Shown piece after piece: positions 54,564 to 64,000 of a stretch of DNA of 64,000 nt. The position numbers and the translations under genes are program-made. The stretch comes from Reyranella sp. (GTDB lineage Bacteria; Pseudomonadota; Alphaproteobacteria; Reyranellales; Reyranellaceae): assembly GCF_004297265.1 (NCBI RefSeq), contig NZ_SCUT01000045.1, positions 1 through 64,000 of the forward strand. The letters run 5' to 3'. The notes below the pieces were generated by a model. That model was given only the letters and a program-made list of their open reading frames with translations, ran no database searches and was not told the DNA's origin. Each line of letters starts with the position of its first letter. The first letter of the stretch is position 1.

Positions 54564-56150
54564 ATGTTCAACCGAGTGTTCGCGGGCGCGCTTGCGCTGG
54601 CGCTGCCCTTCGCTGCGGTCCAGGTGCCGGCGCTGGCGCAGGAGAAGGTTCTCAAGGCCGTGATGCACGCTGACGTGCGCGTCATCGATCCGGTCTGGAC
54701 GACGCAGACGATCGCCAACATCCACGGCGCGCTGGTCTACGATACCCTGTTCGGCAACGACGCCGACCAGAAGCCGCATCCCCAGATGGTCGGCAAGTAC
54801 GAAGTCAGTCCCGACAAGCTCACCTACACCTTCACCCTGCGAGACGGGCTCAAGTTCCACGACGGCTCCCCCGTGACGACCAAGGACGTCATCGCCTCGC
54901 TCAAGCGCTGGGGGGCAAAGGACGGCGTCGGTCAGCGCCTGATGGGCTTCGTCACGAAGATGGAGCCGGTCGACGACAAGACCTTCACAATGGTGCTGAA
55001 GCAGCCGTACGGCATGGTGCTCGAGTCGCTGGGCAAGAGCGGCAGCTCGATCGCGGCGATCATGCGCGAGAAGGATGCGCTCACCGATCCGCAGCAGCAG
55101 GTCAAGGAGTCGGTCGGCTCCGGCCCTTACATCTTCGCCAAGGACCAGTGGGTGCCCGGCAGCAAGGCGGTCTACCTCAAGAACAAGGACTACCAGCCGC
55201 GCACCGAGGCGCCGTCGTCCTTCGCCGGCGCCAAGATCCCCGGCGTCGATCGTATCGAACTGGTCTGGATTTCCGATCCGCAGACGGCGATGTCGGCCCT
55301 GGTCAACGGCGAGATCGATTTCTACGAGGCGCCGCCCAACGATTTCCTGCCGCTGCTGGAAAAGGCCCGCGGCGTGAAGCTCCTGAAGACCGGCAAGATC
55401 GACAGTACGCAAGGCTTCATCCGGCTCAATCACCTGCAGCCGCCGTTCGACAACATCAAGGCGCGGCAGGCGATGTACTACCTGATCAACCAGGAAGACT
55501 TCCTGCGCGCCATCGTGGGCAATCCGAAATACTACAAGGTCTGCCCGGCTCTCCTGACCTGCGGCGGTCCGTACGAGAGCGCCGCCGGCCGCGAGTGGAT
55601 GAAGGAGTACAACCCGAAGAAGGCGCTCCAGCTCCTCAAGGAGGCGGGATACAAGGGCGAGCCGATCACCGTCCTGGCGGCGACCGATCACGCCACGATC
55701 ACGCCGGCGACCCAGGTGCTGATCCAGGCGATGCGCGAGGCGGGCATCAACGTCGACGCCCAGTCGATGGACTGGGGCTCGGTCGTCACGCGCCGCGCCA
55801 AGAAGGATCCGCCGGCCCAGGGCGGCTGGAACATCTTCGTGACGACGTCGGGCGGCGTGGGTTCGGCGAATCCGATCCTGCACACCTGGATCGGCGCGGC
55901 CTGCGACAAGGGCCTGTTCGGCTGGCCGTGCGATGCCAGGATCGAAGAGCTGCGCAATGCCTTCGGCATGGCGCAGACCGAGGAGGAGCGGAAGAAGATC
56001 GCCAACGAGCTGCAAGGCCGGGCGATGGAGCAGGTCGTGTACATTCCGTTCGGACAGTGGGACACGCCGCTCGCCTATCGCGCCGACAAGATCGACGGTA
56101 TCGTACCGAACACGGGCCTTGCCGTGCTTTGGGGGATCACCAAGAAATAA
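54564..56150 (+). CDS. ABC importer peptide-type solute receptor (DppA/OppA family)
   Basis: 528 aa from ATG 54564 (GGAG 8 bases upstream). Sec signal peptide 1-26 (PALAQ). The SBP_bac_5 domain follows: KYEVSPDKLTYTFTLRDGLKFHDG near 80-104 and VGSGPYIFAKDQW near 182. It is the only receptor here with a Sec rather than a Tat signal. Cargo may be peptides, glutathione or other linear compounds. A strong hairpin separates it from the permease gene. Confidence 0.92.
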   Translation: MFNRVFAGALALALPFAAVQVPALAQEKVLKAVMHADVRVIDPVWTTQTIANIHGALVYDTLFGNDADQKPHPQMVGKYEVSPDKLTYTFTLRDGLKFHDGSPVTTKDVIASLKRWGAKDGVGQRLMGFVTKMEPVDDKTFTMVLKQPYGMVLESLGKSGSSIAAIMREKDALTDPQQQVKESVGSGPYIFAKDQWVPGSKAVYLKNKDYQPRTEAPSSFAGAKIPGVDRIELVWISDPQTAMSALVNGEIDFYEAPPNDFLPLLEKARGVKLLKTGKIDSTQGFIRLNHLQPPFDNIKARQAMYYLINQEDFLRAIVGNPKYYKVCPALLTCGGPYESAAGREWMKEYNPKKALQLLKEAGYKGEPITVLAATDHATITPATQVLIQAMREAGINVDAQSMDWGSVVTRRAKKDPPAQGGWNIFVTTSGGVGSANPILHTWIGAACDKGLFGWPCDARIEELRNAFGMAQTEEERKKIANELQGRAMEQVVYIPFGQWDTPLAYRADKIDGIVPNTGLAVLWGITKK

Positions 56151-56185
56151 TGTCGTATCGAGTACGCGTAGCCGTCGCGCGCAAG

Positions 56186-56214
56186 GAGGCCTTGCCTGAG
56201 TCTGGCAAGGCCTC
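56186..56214 (+). promoter_or_regulatory. Intergenic hairpin over the dppB-like ribosome binding site
   Basis: GAGGCCTTGCC (56186-56196) pairs perfectly with GGCAAGGCCTC (56204-56214) around a 7-base loop. The right arm contains the only nearby Shine-Dalgarno-like AAGG, 7 bases before the GTG. No T-tract follows. Likely roles are protecting the receptor message or damping permease translation. Confidence 0.7.
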
Positions 56215-56217
56215 GTC

Positions 56218-57159
56218 GTGACCGCCTATATCGTCCGCCGGCTCTTCGCCACCCTGCCCGTCATGGCGGTGGTGGCGTTGTTCGTCTTCTTCCTGCTGCG
56301 CTTCGCGCCGGGCGATCCGGCGGCGATCATCGCCGGCGAGGATGCTACCGCCGAAGCCATCGAGGCCGTCCGCGCCAAGCTCGGCCTCGACAGGCCGATG
56401 GTCGAGCAGTTCCTCGTCTGGACGTCGCAGCTCCTGCGGGGCGACATGGGCGTCTCGATCTTTTCCAACATGCCCGTGACGCGCCTGATCTCGCAGCGTC
56501 TCGAACCCACCGTGGCGCTCACCCTGTCGACGCTCTTCGTGGCGGTGGCGCTGGCCATTCCCATCGGCGTGGTCGCGGCCTGGAAGGCGCGCAAGCTGGT
56601 CGATCGGCTGGTCATGGGCTTCGCCGTGCTGGGCTTCGCGATGCCCGGCTTCGTCCTGGCCTACATCCTGATCTACTTCTTCGCCGTGCAATGGCAGCTC
56701 CTGCCGGTGCAGGGTTACCAGCCGATCAGGGAAGGGCTCTGGCCCTTCGTCGAGAGTCTGATCCTGCCGTCGGTGGCGCTCGGCATCACGTACATGGCGC
56801 TGATCGCCCGCATCACACGCGCCTCGATGCTGGAGGTGCTGGCGTAGGATTACATCCGGACCGCCAACTCCAAGGGGCTCGCGACCGACCGCGTGCTGCT
56901 GCTGCATGCGCTCAAGAACGCGGCCGTACCGATCATCACGGTGATCGGCATCGGCATCGCGCTGCTGATCTCGGGCGTGGTCATCACGGAGACGGTGTTC
57001 AACATCCCGGGGCTCGGCCGGCTCACCGTCGACGCCGTCCTGAAGCGCGACTATCCGGTGGTGCAGGGGCTGATCCTGGTGTTCGCCGGCGCCAAGGTGC
57101 TGGTGAACCTGTTCATCGACATCTCCTACGCCTTCCTCGATCCGCGGATCCGGTACTGA
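56218..57159 (+). pseudogene. dppB: Dipeptide-type ABC permease (DppB-like) interrupted by an in-frame TAG
   Basis: Read through, this is a 313-codon DppB-like permease beginning at GTG 56218 (MTAYIVRRLFATLP) with six hydrophobic segments. Codon 210 (56845-56847) is TAG, just before DYIRTANSKGL, the start of the EAA loop that contacts the ATPase. The first part alone (209 aa) would lack that loop and the last two membrane segments. The frame is otherwise open to TGA at 57157 and the rest keeps family sequence, so the change is a single substitution (GAG or CAG to TAG) in the genome or a sequencing error. No good reinitiation site is seen after it. Confidence 0.85.
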
Positions 57160-57160
57160 C

Positions 57161-58032
57161 ATGGCCATCGTTGCAGACGACCTCGCCTTGCCGCCGGCCC
57201 GCCGCTTCTCGCTATGGACGGCGATCCGGCGCAATCCGACGATCGCCATCGGCTCCGTCCTTCTGACGGCACTGGTCGTGATCGCGATCTTCGCGCCCCT
57301 CATCGCCACCAACGATCCCTTCAAGATCGCGCCGGTCAACCGCCTGCGGCCGCCCTCCGAACGCTGGTGGTTCGGCACGGATCAATTCGGCCGCGACATC
57401 TTCTCGCGCACCGTCTATGGCGCACGCGTGTCGCTGGTCGTCGGCCTGTCGGTCGCGGCCTTCTCGAGCATCCTCGGGCTCGCGCTCGGCCTGGCCTGCG
57501 GCTACTTCCGCCGCGTCGACGGCTTCGTCATGCGCATCATGGACGGGTTGATGGCGATCCCGTCGATCCTGCTCGCCATCGCGCTGATCACCCTGTCGCG
57601 GCCGGGCCTCGGCATCGTCATCGTGGCCATCGTGATCCCCGAAGTGCCGCGCATCGTGCGCGTGGTGCGGGCGGTCGTGCTGTCGATCCGCGCCCAGCCC
57701 TATATCGAGAGCGCCATCGCGGGCGGCACGAAGAACTGGAAGCTGCTGTCGCGCCACATTCTGCCCAACACGCTGGCGCCGCTGATCGTGCAGTCGACCT
57801 ATGTCTGCGCCTCGGCGATGTTGATCGAGGCGAGCCTCAGCTTCCTGGGCGCCGGCGTGCCGCCGGAGGTGCCGAGCTGGGGCAACATCATCGCCCAGGG
57901 CCGCACGTTCTTCCAGATCGCGCCGTGGACCATCATGATCCCCGGTGCCTTCCTCGCCGTCACCGTGCTGGCGGTGAACCTGCTGGGCGACGGGCTGCGC
58001 GACCGGCTCGACCCGCGGCTGGCGAGGCGCCT

Positions 58033-58036
<4 letters not shown>
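57161..58036 (+). CDS. dppC: Dipeptide-type ABC permease (DppC-like)
   Basis: 291 aa from ATG 57161, one base after the dppB stop. [37 protein letters not shown] N-terminus ([13 protein letters not shown] near 72) is the DppC signature. EAA loop [20 protein letters not shown] lies near 186-205. Intact, with six hydrophobic segments. Overlaps dppD by GTGA. Confidence 0.93.
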
Positions 58037-59042
<1,006 letters not shown>

Positions 59043-59046
<4 letters not shown>

Positions 59047-60053
59047 GCGACGCGCCGGTCCTGCAGGTCGAAGGACTCGTAAAGCACTTCCCGATCCATG
59101 GCGGCCTGTTGCAGCGTCAGGTCGGCGCGGTGAGGGCCGTCGACGGTGTCACCTTCTCGATCCGCCGCGGCGAGACGCTGGGCCTGGTGGGCGAATCGGG
59201 CTGCGGCAAGTCGACGATCGGCAAGGTCGTGCTGAAGCTGATCGAGCCGACCGCGGGCAAGATCGTGCTGGCGGGCGAGGACGTGACGGCGCTCAAGCCC
59301 GGCACCATGTGGACCCATCGCCGGCGCATCCAGACGATCTTCCAGGACCCGTACTCCTCGATGAACCCGCGCCTGCCCTCGGGCACGATCGTGGGCGAGC
59401 CGCTGGAGAATTTCGGCATCGCCAAGGGGGCGGCGCGCGACGACCGGGTGGCGCAGCTCTTCCGCCGCGTCGGCCTGCGCCCCGAGGCGATGCGCAAGTA
59501 CGCCCATGAGTTCTCCGGAGGCCAGCGCCAGCGGCTGGGTATCGCCAAGGCGTTGTCGGTCAATCCCGACGTCATCGTCGCCGACGAGCCGGTGTCGGCG
59601 CTCGACGTGTCGGTGCAGGCGCAGGTGCTGAACCTGCTGATCGACCTCCAGGAGGAATACGGGCTCGCCTATCTGTTCATCAGCCACGACCTCGCGGTCA
59701 TGCGGCACATCAGCCATCGCATCGCGGTGATGTATCTCGGCCGCATCGTCGAGCTGACCGACAAGCGCACGCTCTTCACCCAGCCGCTGCACCCCTACAC
59801 CGAGGCGCTGCTGTCGGCCGCGACCGCGCCCGACCCGAAGCGTCGCCGGCAGCGGAAGCGGATCGTGCAGGGCGACGTGCCGAGCCCGGCCAAGCCGCCG
59901 CCCGGCTGCCACTTCCATACCCGCTGCCTCTATGCGACGGCGGAATGCAAGGTTACGGCGCCACCGTTGCTTGAAGTCGCGCCGGGCCATCACGTCGCCT
60001 GCCTGCGCCGGCCGGTGGGTGGCGATCCCGGCCTGCTTTCGATCCCGGGCTGA
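59043..60053 (+). CDS. dppF: Dipeptide-type ABC importer ATPase (DppF-like)
   Basis: 336 aa from ATG 59043. Walker [10 protein letters not shown] near 48, [11 protein letters not shown] near 101, signature FSGGQRQR near 160 (Phe in place of the usual Leu), Walker [12 protein letters not shown] near 179. The C-terminal Cys segment [15 protein letters not shown] (about 292-306) is kept. Last gene of the operon; four hairpins follow. Confidence 0.95.
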
Positions 60054-60063
60054 GGTTCTTTTT

Positions 60064-60170
60064 CCTCCCCATTCAAATGGGGAGGTGCCCCGAAGGGGCG
60101 GAGGGGGCATGACCCCATCGCCCTCGTAAGACGAGGGCACTTCCCCTTTGCGGACCCCGCAAAGGGGAAG
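60064..60170. repeat. Row of four hairpins between dppF and the GST gene
   Basis: Four palindromes stand in 107 bases: 60064-60085 (CCTCCCCA/TGGGGAGG), 60087-60099 (GCCCC/GGGGC), 60120-60138 (GCCCTCGT/ACGAGGGC) and 60140-60170 (CTTCCCCTTTGCGG/CCGCAAAGGGGAAG). The genes on either side converge, so this may be a two-way terminator and a dispersed repeat. TTCTTTTT precedes the first stem, giving a T-tract only for neither strand's standard terminator form. Confidence 0.75.
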
Positions 60171-60184
60171 GAAATGACTCCAGG

Positions 60185-60829
60185 TTAGCGCTGCGGCGTC
60201 TCGGCCGGTTCGGTCGCCTTCATCGAGGGGCGCTGTGCGACGGTGTCGTACCAGGTGGCGAGCGTCGGCGCCGCCTCGCGCCAGCCCGGCCCGTAGCGCC
60301 ATTCGTCGTAGCCGCAGGCGACGGCGGTCGTGATCTGCGCCAGGTCGAAGGCATCGCCGAACGACGGCACCTTCTTTTCCAGGGCCGCGAAGCAGCGCAG
60401 GCCGCGGTCGCGCATCTTGGCGATGAAGTCGTCGGAGCGGTCGGCACCGGTACGCAGCAGTTCGGCGCGGCGCATGATCTGCGCCTCGAGGATGGCGCAG
60501 GCGAGCGCGTTGATCTCCAGCGCGTGCCACCGCTCGGGCCCGTCCGCCGCGAGCAGGCGATGGTTGCCGAACTTGCCGTCGAGATAGTCGATGATCGAAT
60601 GGGAGTCGGTCAGCGTGACGTCGCCGGCGACGAGCGCGGGGATGCGCACGACCGGCGTCGCGGCCACGAAGTCTGCGGGCATCTCGACGGTCCGCGTACC
60701 CCAGGCATGCGGCCACTTCGTCTGCACATAGTCGAAGCGGTCGCCGATCCCGAGTTCGTCGATGCAGATCCGGACGCGCCGGACCCAGGGCGAGGCCGGC
60801 GTGACGTAGAGGCGCATCCTGTCAGGCAT
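60185..60829 (-). CDS. Glutathione S-transferase family protein
   Basis: 214 aa. The thioredoxin-like N-terminal domain has TPASPWVRRVRICIDELG near 9-26, with a Ser in the usual activating region, and PVVRIPALV with DSHSIIDYLD (the glutathione-gamma-Glu site) near 59-85. A helical C-terminal domain follows. Its start overlaps the aminotransferase stop by 8 bases. Substrate unknown. TCA to TTA spacing suggests translational coupling. Confidence 0.87.
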   Translation of the reverse strand: MPDRMRLYVTPASPWVRRVRICIDELGIGDRFDYVQTKWPHAWGTRTVEMPADFVAATPVVRIPALVAGDVTLTDSHSIIDYLDGKFGNHRLLAADGPERWHALEINALACAILEAQIMRRAELLRTGADRSDDFIAKMRDRGLRCFAALEKKVPSFGDAFDLAQITTAVACGYDEWRYGPGWREAAPTLATWYDTVAQRPSMKATEPAETPQR

Positions 60830-62018
60830 TACGGGCGCCCGGCGCGGTGTCGCGCAGATAGGTGAGAGCTGCCTGGGCGCCGCCCGCCTTGTGCGGCACC
60901 TTGGCGAGGCCGAGCGCCATCTCGACGCCGGAGAGGGTGCCCATCAGCATCAGGTCGTTGAAGTCGCCGAGATGGCCGATGCGGAAGACCTTGCCCGCGA
61001 CCTTGGTGAGGCCCTGGCCGAGCGACATGTTGAAGTTCTCCAGCACGACCTTGCGGAAAGCGTCGGCGTCATGGCCTTCGGGCATCACGATCGCGGTCAG
61101 CGAACCCGAATAGGCCTTGGGATCGCTGCACAGGATTTCCAGGCCCCAGGCATTCACGGCCGTGCGCGTCGCCTCGGCGTGACGGGCGTGGCGGGCGAAC
61201 ACCGCGTCCAGCCCTTCCTCCAGCAGCATGTCGCAGGCCTCGTTGAGGCCGTAGAGCAGGTTGGTGGCGGGCGTGTAGGGGAACCAGCCGTTGGCGTTGG
61301 CCGCCAGCATCTCGTCCCAGTTCCAGAACGCCTTGACCATCTTCGAGGCCTTGGAGGCTTCGATCGCCTTCTCGCTCAGCGCGTTGAAGGACAGGCCGGG
61401 CGGCAGCATCAGGCCCTTCTGCGAGCCGGCCACCGTTACGTCGACGCCCCAGGCGTCATGACGATAGTCGATAGACCCCAGCGAGGAGATCGTGTCGACG
61501 AGGAGGAGGGCCGGGTGCTTCGCCGCGTCGATGGCGCGCCGGACGGCTGAGATATCGCTCACCACGCCCGTGGAGGTCTCGTTGTGGACGATGCAGACCG
61601 CCTTGATGGTGTGGCCGGTATCCTCCTTCAGGCGCTTCTCGATGGCCGCGGGATCGGCGGGCTTGCGCCAGTCGCCGCCCATGAATTCCGATTTGATTCC
61701 AAGCTTGTCAGCCATCTTCTTCCAGAGAGAGGCGAAGTGGCCGGTTTCCCACATCAGCACCAGGTCGCCAGGCGAGAGGGTGTTCACGAGGGCCGCTTCC
61801 CAGGCTCCGGTTCCGGATGCGGGATAGACGATAACCGGTTGTTTCGTCTGGAAAACCTGCCTCACGGAGCGGAGGACCTTCTTGGCCAGCGCGTTGAATT
61901 CGGGACCCCGGTGATCGATCGTCGGATAATCCATCGCGCGAAGAACGCGGTCCGGCACGTTGGTCGGACCGGGAATTTGCAGGAAATGGCGTCCGGCGGG
62001 ATGTGAGTTCAGGCGCAT
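60822..62018 (-). CDS. Serine/alanine-glyoxylate aminotransferase family protein
   Basis: 398 aa class V PLP enzyme from ATG 62018. FLQIPGPTNVPDRVL near 13-27, PASGTGAWEAAL near 71, LLVDTISSLGSIDY near 158, and the PLP lysine in AGSQKGLMLPPGL near 190 match serine-glyoxylate aminotransferase (glyoxylate to glycine with serine or alanine as donor). No serine-cycle neighbours are present. It is divergent from the GntR gene, which likely controls it. Confidence 0.92.
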   Translation of the reverse strand: MRLNSHPAGRHFLQIPGPTNVPDRVLRAMDYPTIDHRGPEFNALAKKVLRSVRQVFQTKQPVIVYPASGTGAWEAALVNTLSPGDLVLMWETGHFASLWKKMADKLGIKSEFMGGDWRKPADPAAIEKRLKEDTGHTIKAVCIVHNETSTGVVSDISAVRRAIDAAKHPALLLVDTISSLGSIDYRHDAWGVDVTVAGSQKGLMLPPGLSFNALSEKAIEASKASKMVKAFWNWDEMLAANANGWFPYTPATNLLYGLNEACDMLLEEGLDAVFARHARHAEATRTAVNAWGLEILCSDPKAYSGSLTAIVMPEGHDADAFRKVVLENFNMSLGQGLTKVAGKVFRIGHLGDFNDLMLMGTLSGVEMALGLAKVPHKAGGAQAALTYLRDTAPGARNA

Positions 62019-62051
62019 GACAGAGGCCCCTTTCGGCTTTGCTCTTGCATT

Positions 62052-62061
62052 TTGTATACAA
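62052..62061. promoter_or_regulatory. GntR-type operator TTGTATACAA
   Basis: A perfect 10-base palindrome lies between the divergent aminotransferase and GntR starts, 24 bases before the GntR ATG. This form (TNGTATACNA) is common for FCD-subfamily GntR regulators. Confidence 0.65.
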
Positions 62062-62084
62062 TATGCCAGAGTGAGTCCAGAGAC

Positions 62085-62783
62085 ATGGATGGTTCGACCT
62101 TCCCGATCGCACGTTCGACGCTGCCCGAGGCGGCGGCCGAGCGTCTGCGCACCCTCATCATCGAGGGCGAGCTGGCGCCCGGCGCCAAGCTGAACGAGCG
62201 CGAGCTCAGCGAACGGCTGGGCGTCTCGCGCACTCCGTTGCGGGAGGCCTTCCGCATGCTCGCCGCCGACGGCCTGCTGGTGCAATTGCCCAACCGGGGC
62301 GCCCAGGTCGTGGCGCTGTCGCGCGAGGACGTGCGCGGTGCCTTCGAGGTGATGGGCGCACTCGAAGGGCTGGCGGGTGAACTGGCGGTGAAGCGGGTGA
62401 CCGATGCCGATGTCGCCGATCTGCGCGCACTGCAGGTCCAGATGGAGGCCGCCCATGCCACCCACGACCTGCCAGCCTATTACCGCATCAACCGCCTGAT
62501 CCACGACCGGCTGAACACCCTCGCGGGCAACGCGGTGCTCGAACAGACCTACCGCACGCTCAACGCAAGGCTGCATGCCCTCAGGTTCCGATCCAACCTC
62601 AATCCGGCCAAGTGGGATCAGGCCGTCTCCGAACATCGTTCCATGATCGAAGCGCTTGCCGCCCGGGACGGCGCTGCGCTACGTGACCTGCTCGTGGGGC
62701 ACCTGCGAGCCAAACAGCAGGCTGTCCTCGATTCAATGGACAACCGAGACGACAAGAACCTTCTGGGAGGAAGACAGCCATGA
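62085..62783 (+). CDS. GntR family regulator, FCD (FadR-like) subfamily
   Basis: 232 aa from ATG 62085. The winged helix (about 14-75) includes KLNERELSERLGVSRTPLREA and GLLVQLPNRGAQV. The FCD ligand domain (about 80-215) binds small organic acids through metal-coordinating His residues (HDR, EHR visible). It overlaps the TctC receptor start by ATGA and divides from the aminotransferase; both are probable targets. Confidence 0.93.
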   Translation: MDGSTFPIARSTLPEAAAERLRTLIIEGELAPGAKLNERELSERLGVSRTPLREAFRMLAADGLLVQLPNRGAQVVALSREDVRGAFEVMGALEGLAGELAVKRVTDADVADLRALQVQMEAAHATHDLPAYYRINRLIHDRLNTLAGNAVLEQTYRTLNARLHALRFRSNLNPAKWDQAVSEHRSMIEALAARDGAALRDLLVGHLRAKQQAVLDSMDNRDDKNLLGGRQP

Positions 62784-63772
62784 CTTCGAATTTCTCGACC
62801 TCGCGCCGCAAGGCCCTGAAGCTCGGCCTCGCCGCCACCCTGGCCGCGCCGGCCGTGGCCCGTGCCCAGCAGGGCTGGCCGAACGGCCCGATCACCTGGG
62901 TCAACCCGTTCCCGGCCGGCGGCGGCACCGACGTCTTCGCCCGTCCGCTGGCGGCGCAGGTGGGCGAGCAGCTCGGTGTGCAGATCCTGATCGACAACAA
63001 GGGCGGCGCGGGCGGCACGGTCGGCGCCTCGCAGGCGGCCAAGATGAAGCCCGACGGCCAGACCTTCTTCGTGGGCGCGATCCATCACACGATCGCCCCG
63101 TCGGTCTACAAGAACCTCGACTACGACCTCGAGAAGAACTTCGAGCCGATCACCATGATCGCGCTGGTGCCGCAGGTCATCTCGATCAATCCGAACAAGA
63201 TCCCGGCCAAGACCGCGGCCGAGTTCATCGCCTATCTGAAGGCCAATCCCAACAAGGTGAACTATGCCTCGGCCGGCGCCGGTACGGCTCACCACCTGGC
63301 AGGCGAGCTGTTCAAGCTCGAAACCAAGACCGAGATCGTCCACGTGCCCTATCGCGGCGCGGGCCCCGCGATGCAAGACCTGCTCGCCGGCAACGCCGAC
63401 ATGATGTTCGACGGCATGGGCACGTCGGCGCAGCAGATCAAGGCGGGCAAGCTGCGCGGCCTGGCGGTGGCGACCACCGAGCGCGTGCCGGAGTTCCCCG
63501 ACATGCCGACCGCGGCCGAGATCGGCGTGCCGGCCTGGATCGTCTCTACCTGGTACGGGCTGTGGGCCATCAAGGGCACGCCGGAGCCCATCGTAAAGCG
63601 CATGTACGACGAGGTCGTTAAGGCGCTCAAGTCGCCCAAGCTGCAGGCCATCTGGAAGGAACAGCTGGCCCAGACCGGCGGCGAGTCGCAGGCGGAGTTC
63701 GCCAAGCGCATCCGCACCGAGATCGAGAAGTGGCAGAAGGTCGTCAACGCGGCCGGGGTCAAGCTCGACTGA
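62780..63772 (+). CDS. Bug/TctC family tripartite tricarboxylate solute receptor
   Basis: 330 aa. Tat-like signal SRRKALKLGLAATLAAP, cut probably after ARAQ near 30. NPFPAGGGTDVFARPLA near 41-57, NYASAGAGTAHHLAGELF near 160-177, and VPYRGAGPAMQDLLAG near 190 are Bug signatures. No tctA or tctB is nearby, as is usual for orphan Bug proteins. Ligand is likely a carboxylate. Coupled to the GntR gene. Confidence 0.93.
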   Translation: MTSNFSTSRRKALKLGLAATLAAPAVARAQQGWPNGPITWVNPFPAGGGTDVFARPLAAQVGEQLGVQILIDNKGGAGGTVGASQAAKMKPDGQTFFVGAIHHTIAPSVYKNLDYDLEKNFEPITMIALVPQVISINPNKIPAKTAAEFIAYLKANPNKVNYASAGAGTAHHLAGELFKLETKTEIVHVPYRGAGPAMQDLLAGNADMMFDGMGTSAQQIKAGKLRGLAVATTERVPEFPDMPTAAEIGVPAWIVSTWYGLWAIKGTPEPIVKRMYDEVVKALKSPKLQAIWKEQLAQTGGESQAEFAKRIRTEIEKWQKVVNAAGVKLD

Positions 63773-63824
63773 GGATGGGGATGGTTCGCCGATGAGCCCG
63801 CTTTCATTCACAACGTTCTCTTTG

Positions 63825-63839
63825 TCTGCGTATCGCAGA
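63825..63839. promoter_or_regulatory. Short palindrome before the FAD oxidase gene
   Basis: TCTGCG-TAT-CGCAGA lies 24 bases upstream of the ATG at 63864. Could be an operator or a weak hairpin; nothing more can be said. Confidence 0.3.
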
Positions 63840-63863
63840 GAGGCGCTTTAGGGTTCATCGGAC

Positions 63864-64000
63864 ATGAGCAAGCTCGAACAGAATCTGCGGCGCAGCCTCA
63901 AGGGCGAGGTCCTGTTCGACAGGCCCTCGCGCGGGCGATACTCGACCGATGCCTCGATCTACCAGATCGAGCCGGTGGGTGTGGTGGTGCCGCGGGACGA
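63864..64000 (+). CDS. FAD-linked oxidase, N-terminal fragment (GlcD/D-lactate dehydrogenase-like)
   Basis: Only 45 codons lie inside the window. The start MSKLEQNLRRSLKGEVLF is followed by RGRYSTDASIYQIEPVGVVVP, split here as RGRYSTDASIY and EPVGVVVP, which is the opening of the FAD_binding_4 domain in GlcD-like oxidases. Many relatives are fused to a Fe-S domain. Runs off the right edge. Oxidation of a 2-hydroxy acid would suit the upstream carboxylate receptor. Confidence 0.75.
   Translation, partial: MSKLEQNLRRSLKGEVLFDRPSRGRYSTDASIYQIEPVGVVVPRD

Noticed and set aside
60064..60170. CRISPR-like array
   Set aside because: The units are hairpins of different sequence and spacing, not direct repeats with spacers, and no cas gene is near.

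Overview
The window is a GC-rich (roughly two-thirds G+C by eye), densely coded stretch of bacterial chromosome. Gene order and families point to an alphaproteobacterium: a malic enzyme fused to a phosphotransacetylase-like domain, the rpoZ-rsh-pdxJ-acpS-lepB-rnc-era-recO string, ffs next to dnaX-ybaB-recR, a Bpt leucyltransferase, and many Tat-exported solute receptors. A Rhodospirillales- or Reyranella-like soil organism is my guess; the sequence alone does not prove the genus. No IS element, prophage, CRISPR array or rRNA operon was seen.

Layout. (1) 1-11.3 kb: tRNA-Leu(GAG) with its own promoter and terminator, maeB, mgtE, a small secreted protein, isovaleryl-CoA dehydrogenase, a glycosyltransferase, a TetR/acyl-CoA synthetase/molybdopterin oxidoreductase/glutathione peroxidase run, a family 5 uracil-DNA glycosylase and an NYN-domain protein. 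(2) 11.4-23.8 kb: housekeeping core (folK, rpoZ, rsh, pdxJ, acpS, lepB, rnc, era, recO, parC, uppP) with a PhoD-like phosphatase facing era. (3) 23.9-30.4 kb: three tandem TRAP receptor paralogues, each followed by its own terminator, converging on a dctQM membrane pair. (4) 30.6-34.9 kb: bpt, a DUF4126-type membrane protein, recR, ybaB, dnaX and the SRP RNA. (5) 35.0-46.7 kb: a PCu(A)C-like protein with lost ligands, an SDR without its catalytic Tyr, hydantoinase A/B, and a divergent polyamine-type ABC importer leading into a cyanuric-acid-hydrolase/barbiturase-family enzyme and a SelA-like PLP protein, with a sigma-54-like promoter in between. (6) 46.7-64 kb: an iron-type ABC importer, a secreted protein of no recognised family with a possible clan-CD His/Cys dyad, a PuuE-like deacetylase, an M81 (MlrC) peptidase, a dipeptide-type ABC operon whose permease gene carries an in-frame TAG, a GST, a serine-glyoxylate-type aminotransferase, a GntR/TctC pair and the start of an FAD-linked oxidase.

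How it fits together. Regions 5 and 6 read as a catabolic, nutrient-scavenging segment: four import systems plus an orphan TctC receptor sit beside hydrolases for cyclic amides and ureides (HyuAB, AtzD/barbiturase family, PuuE-like) and peptide-like bonds (MlrC). The most promising candidates for new biology are the AtzD-family/SelA-like/ABC cluster with its sigma-54-like promoter, the possible caspase-like secreted protein at 50.8-52.1 kb, and the interrupted dppB-like permease preceded by a strong hairpin. Coordinates and motifs were read by eye; no homology search was run.
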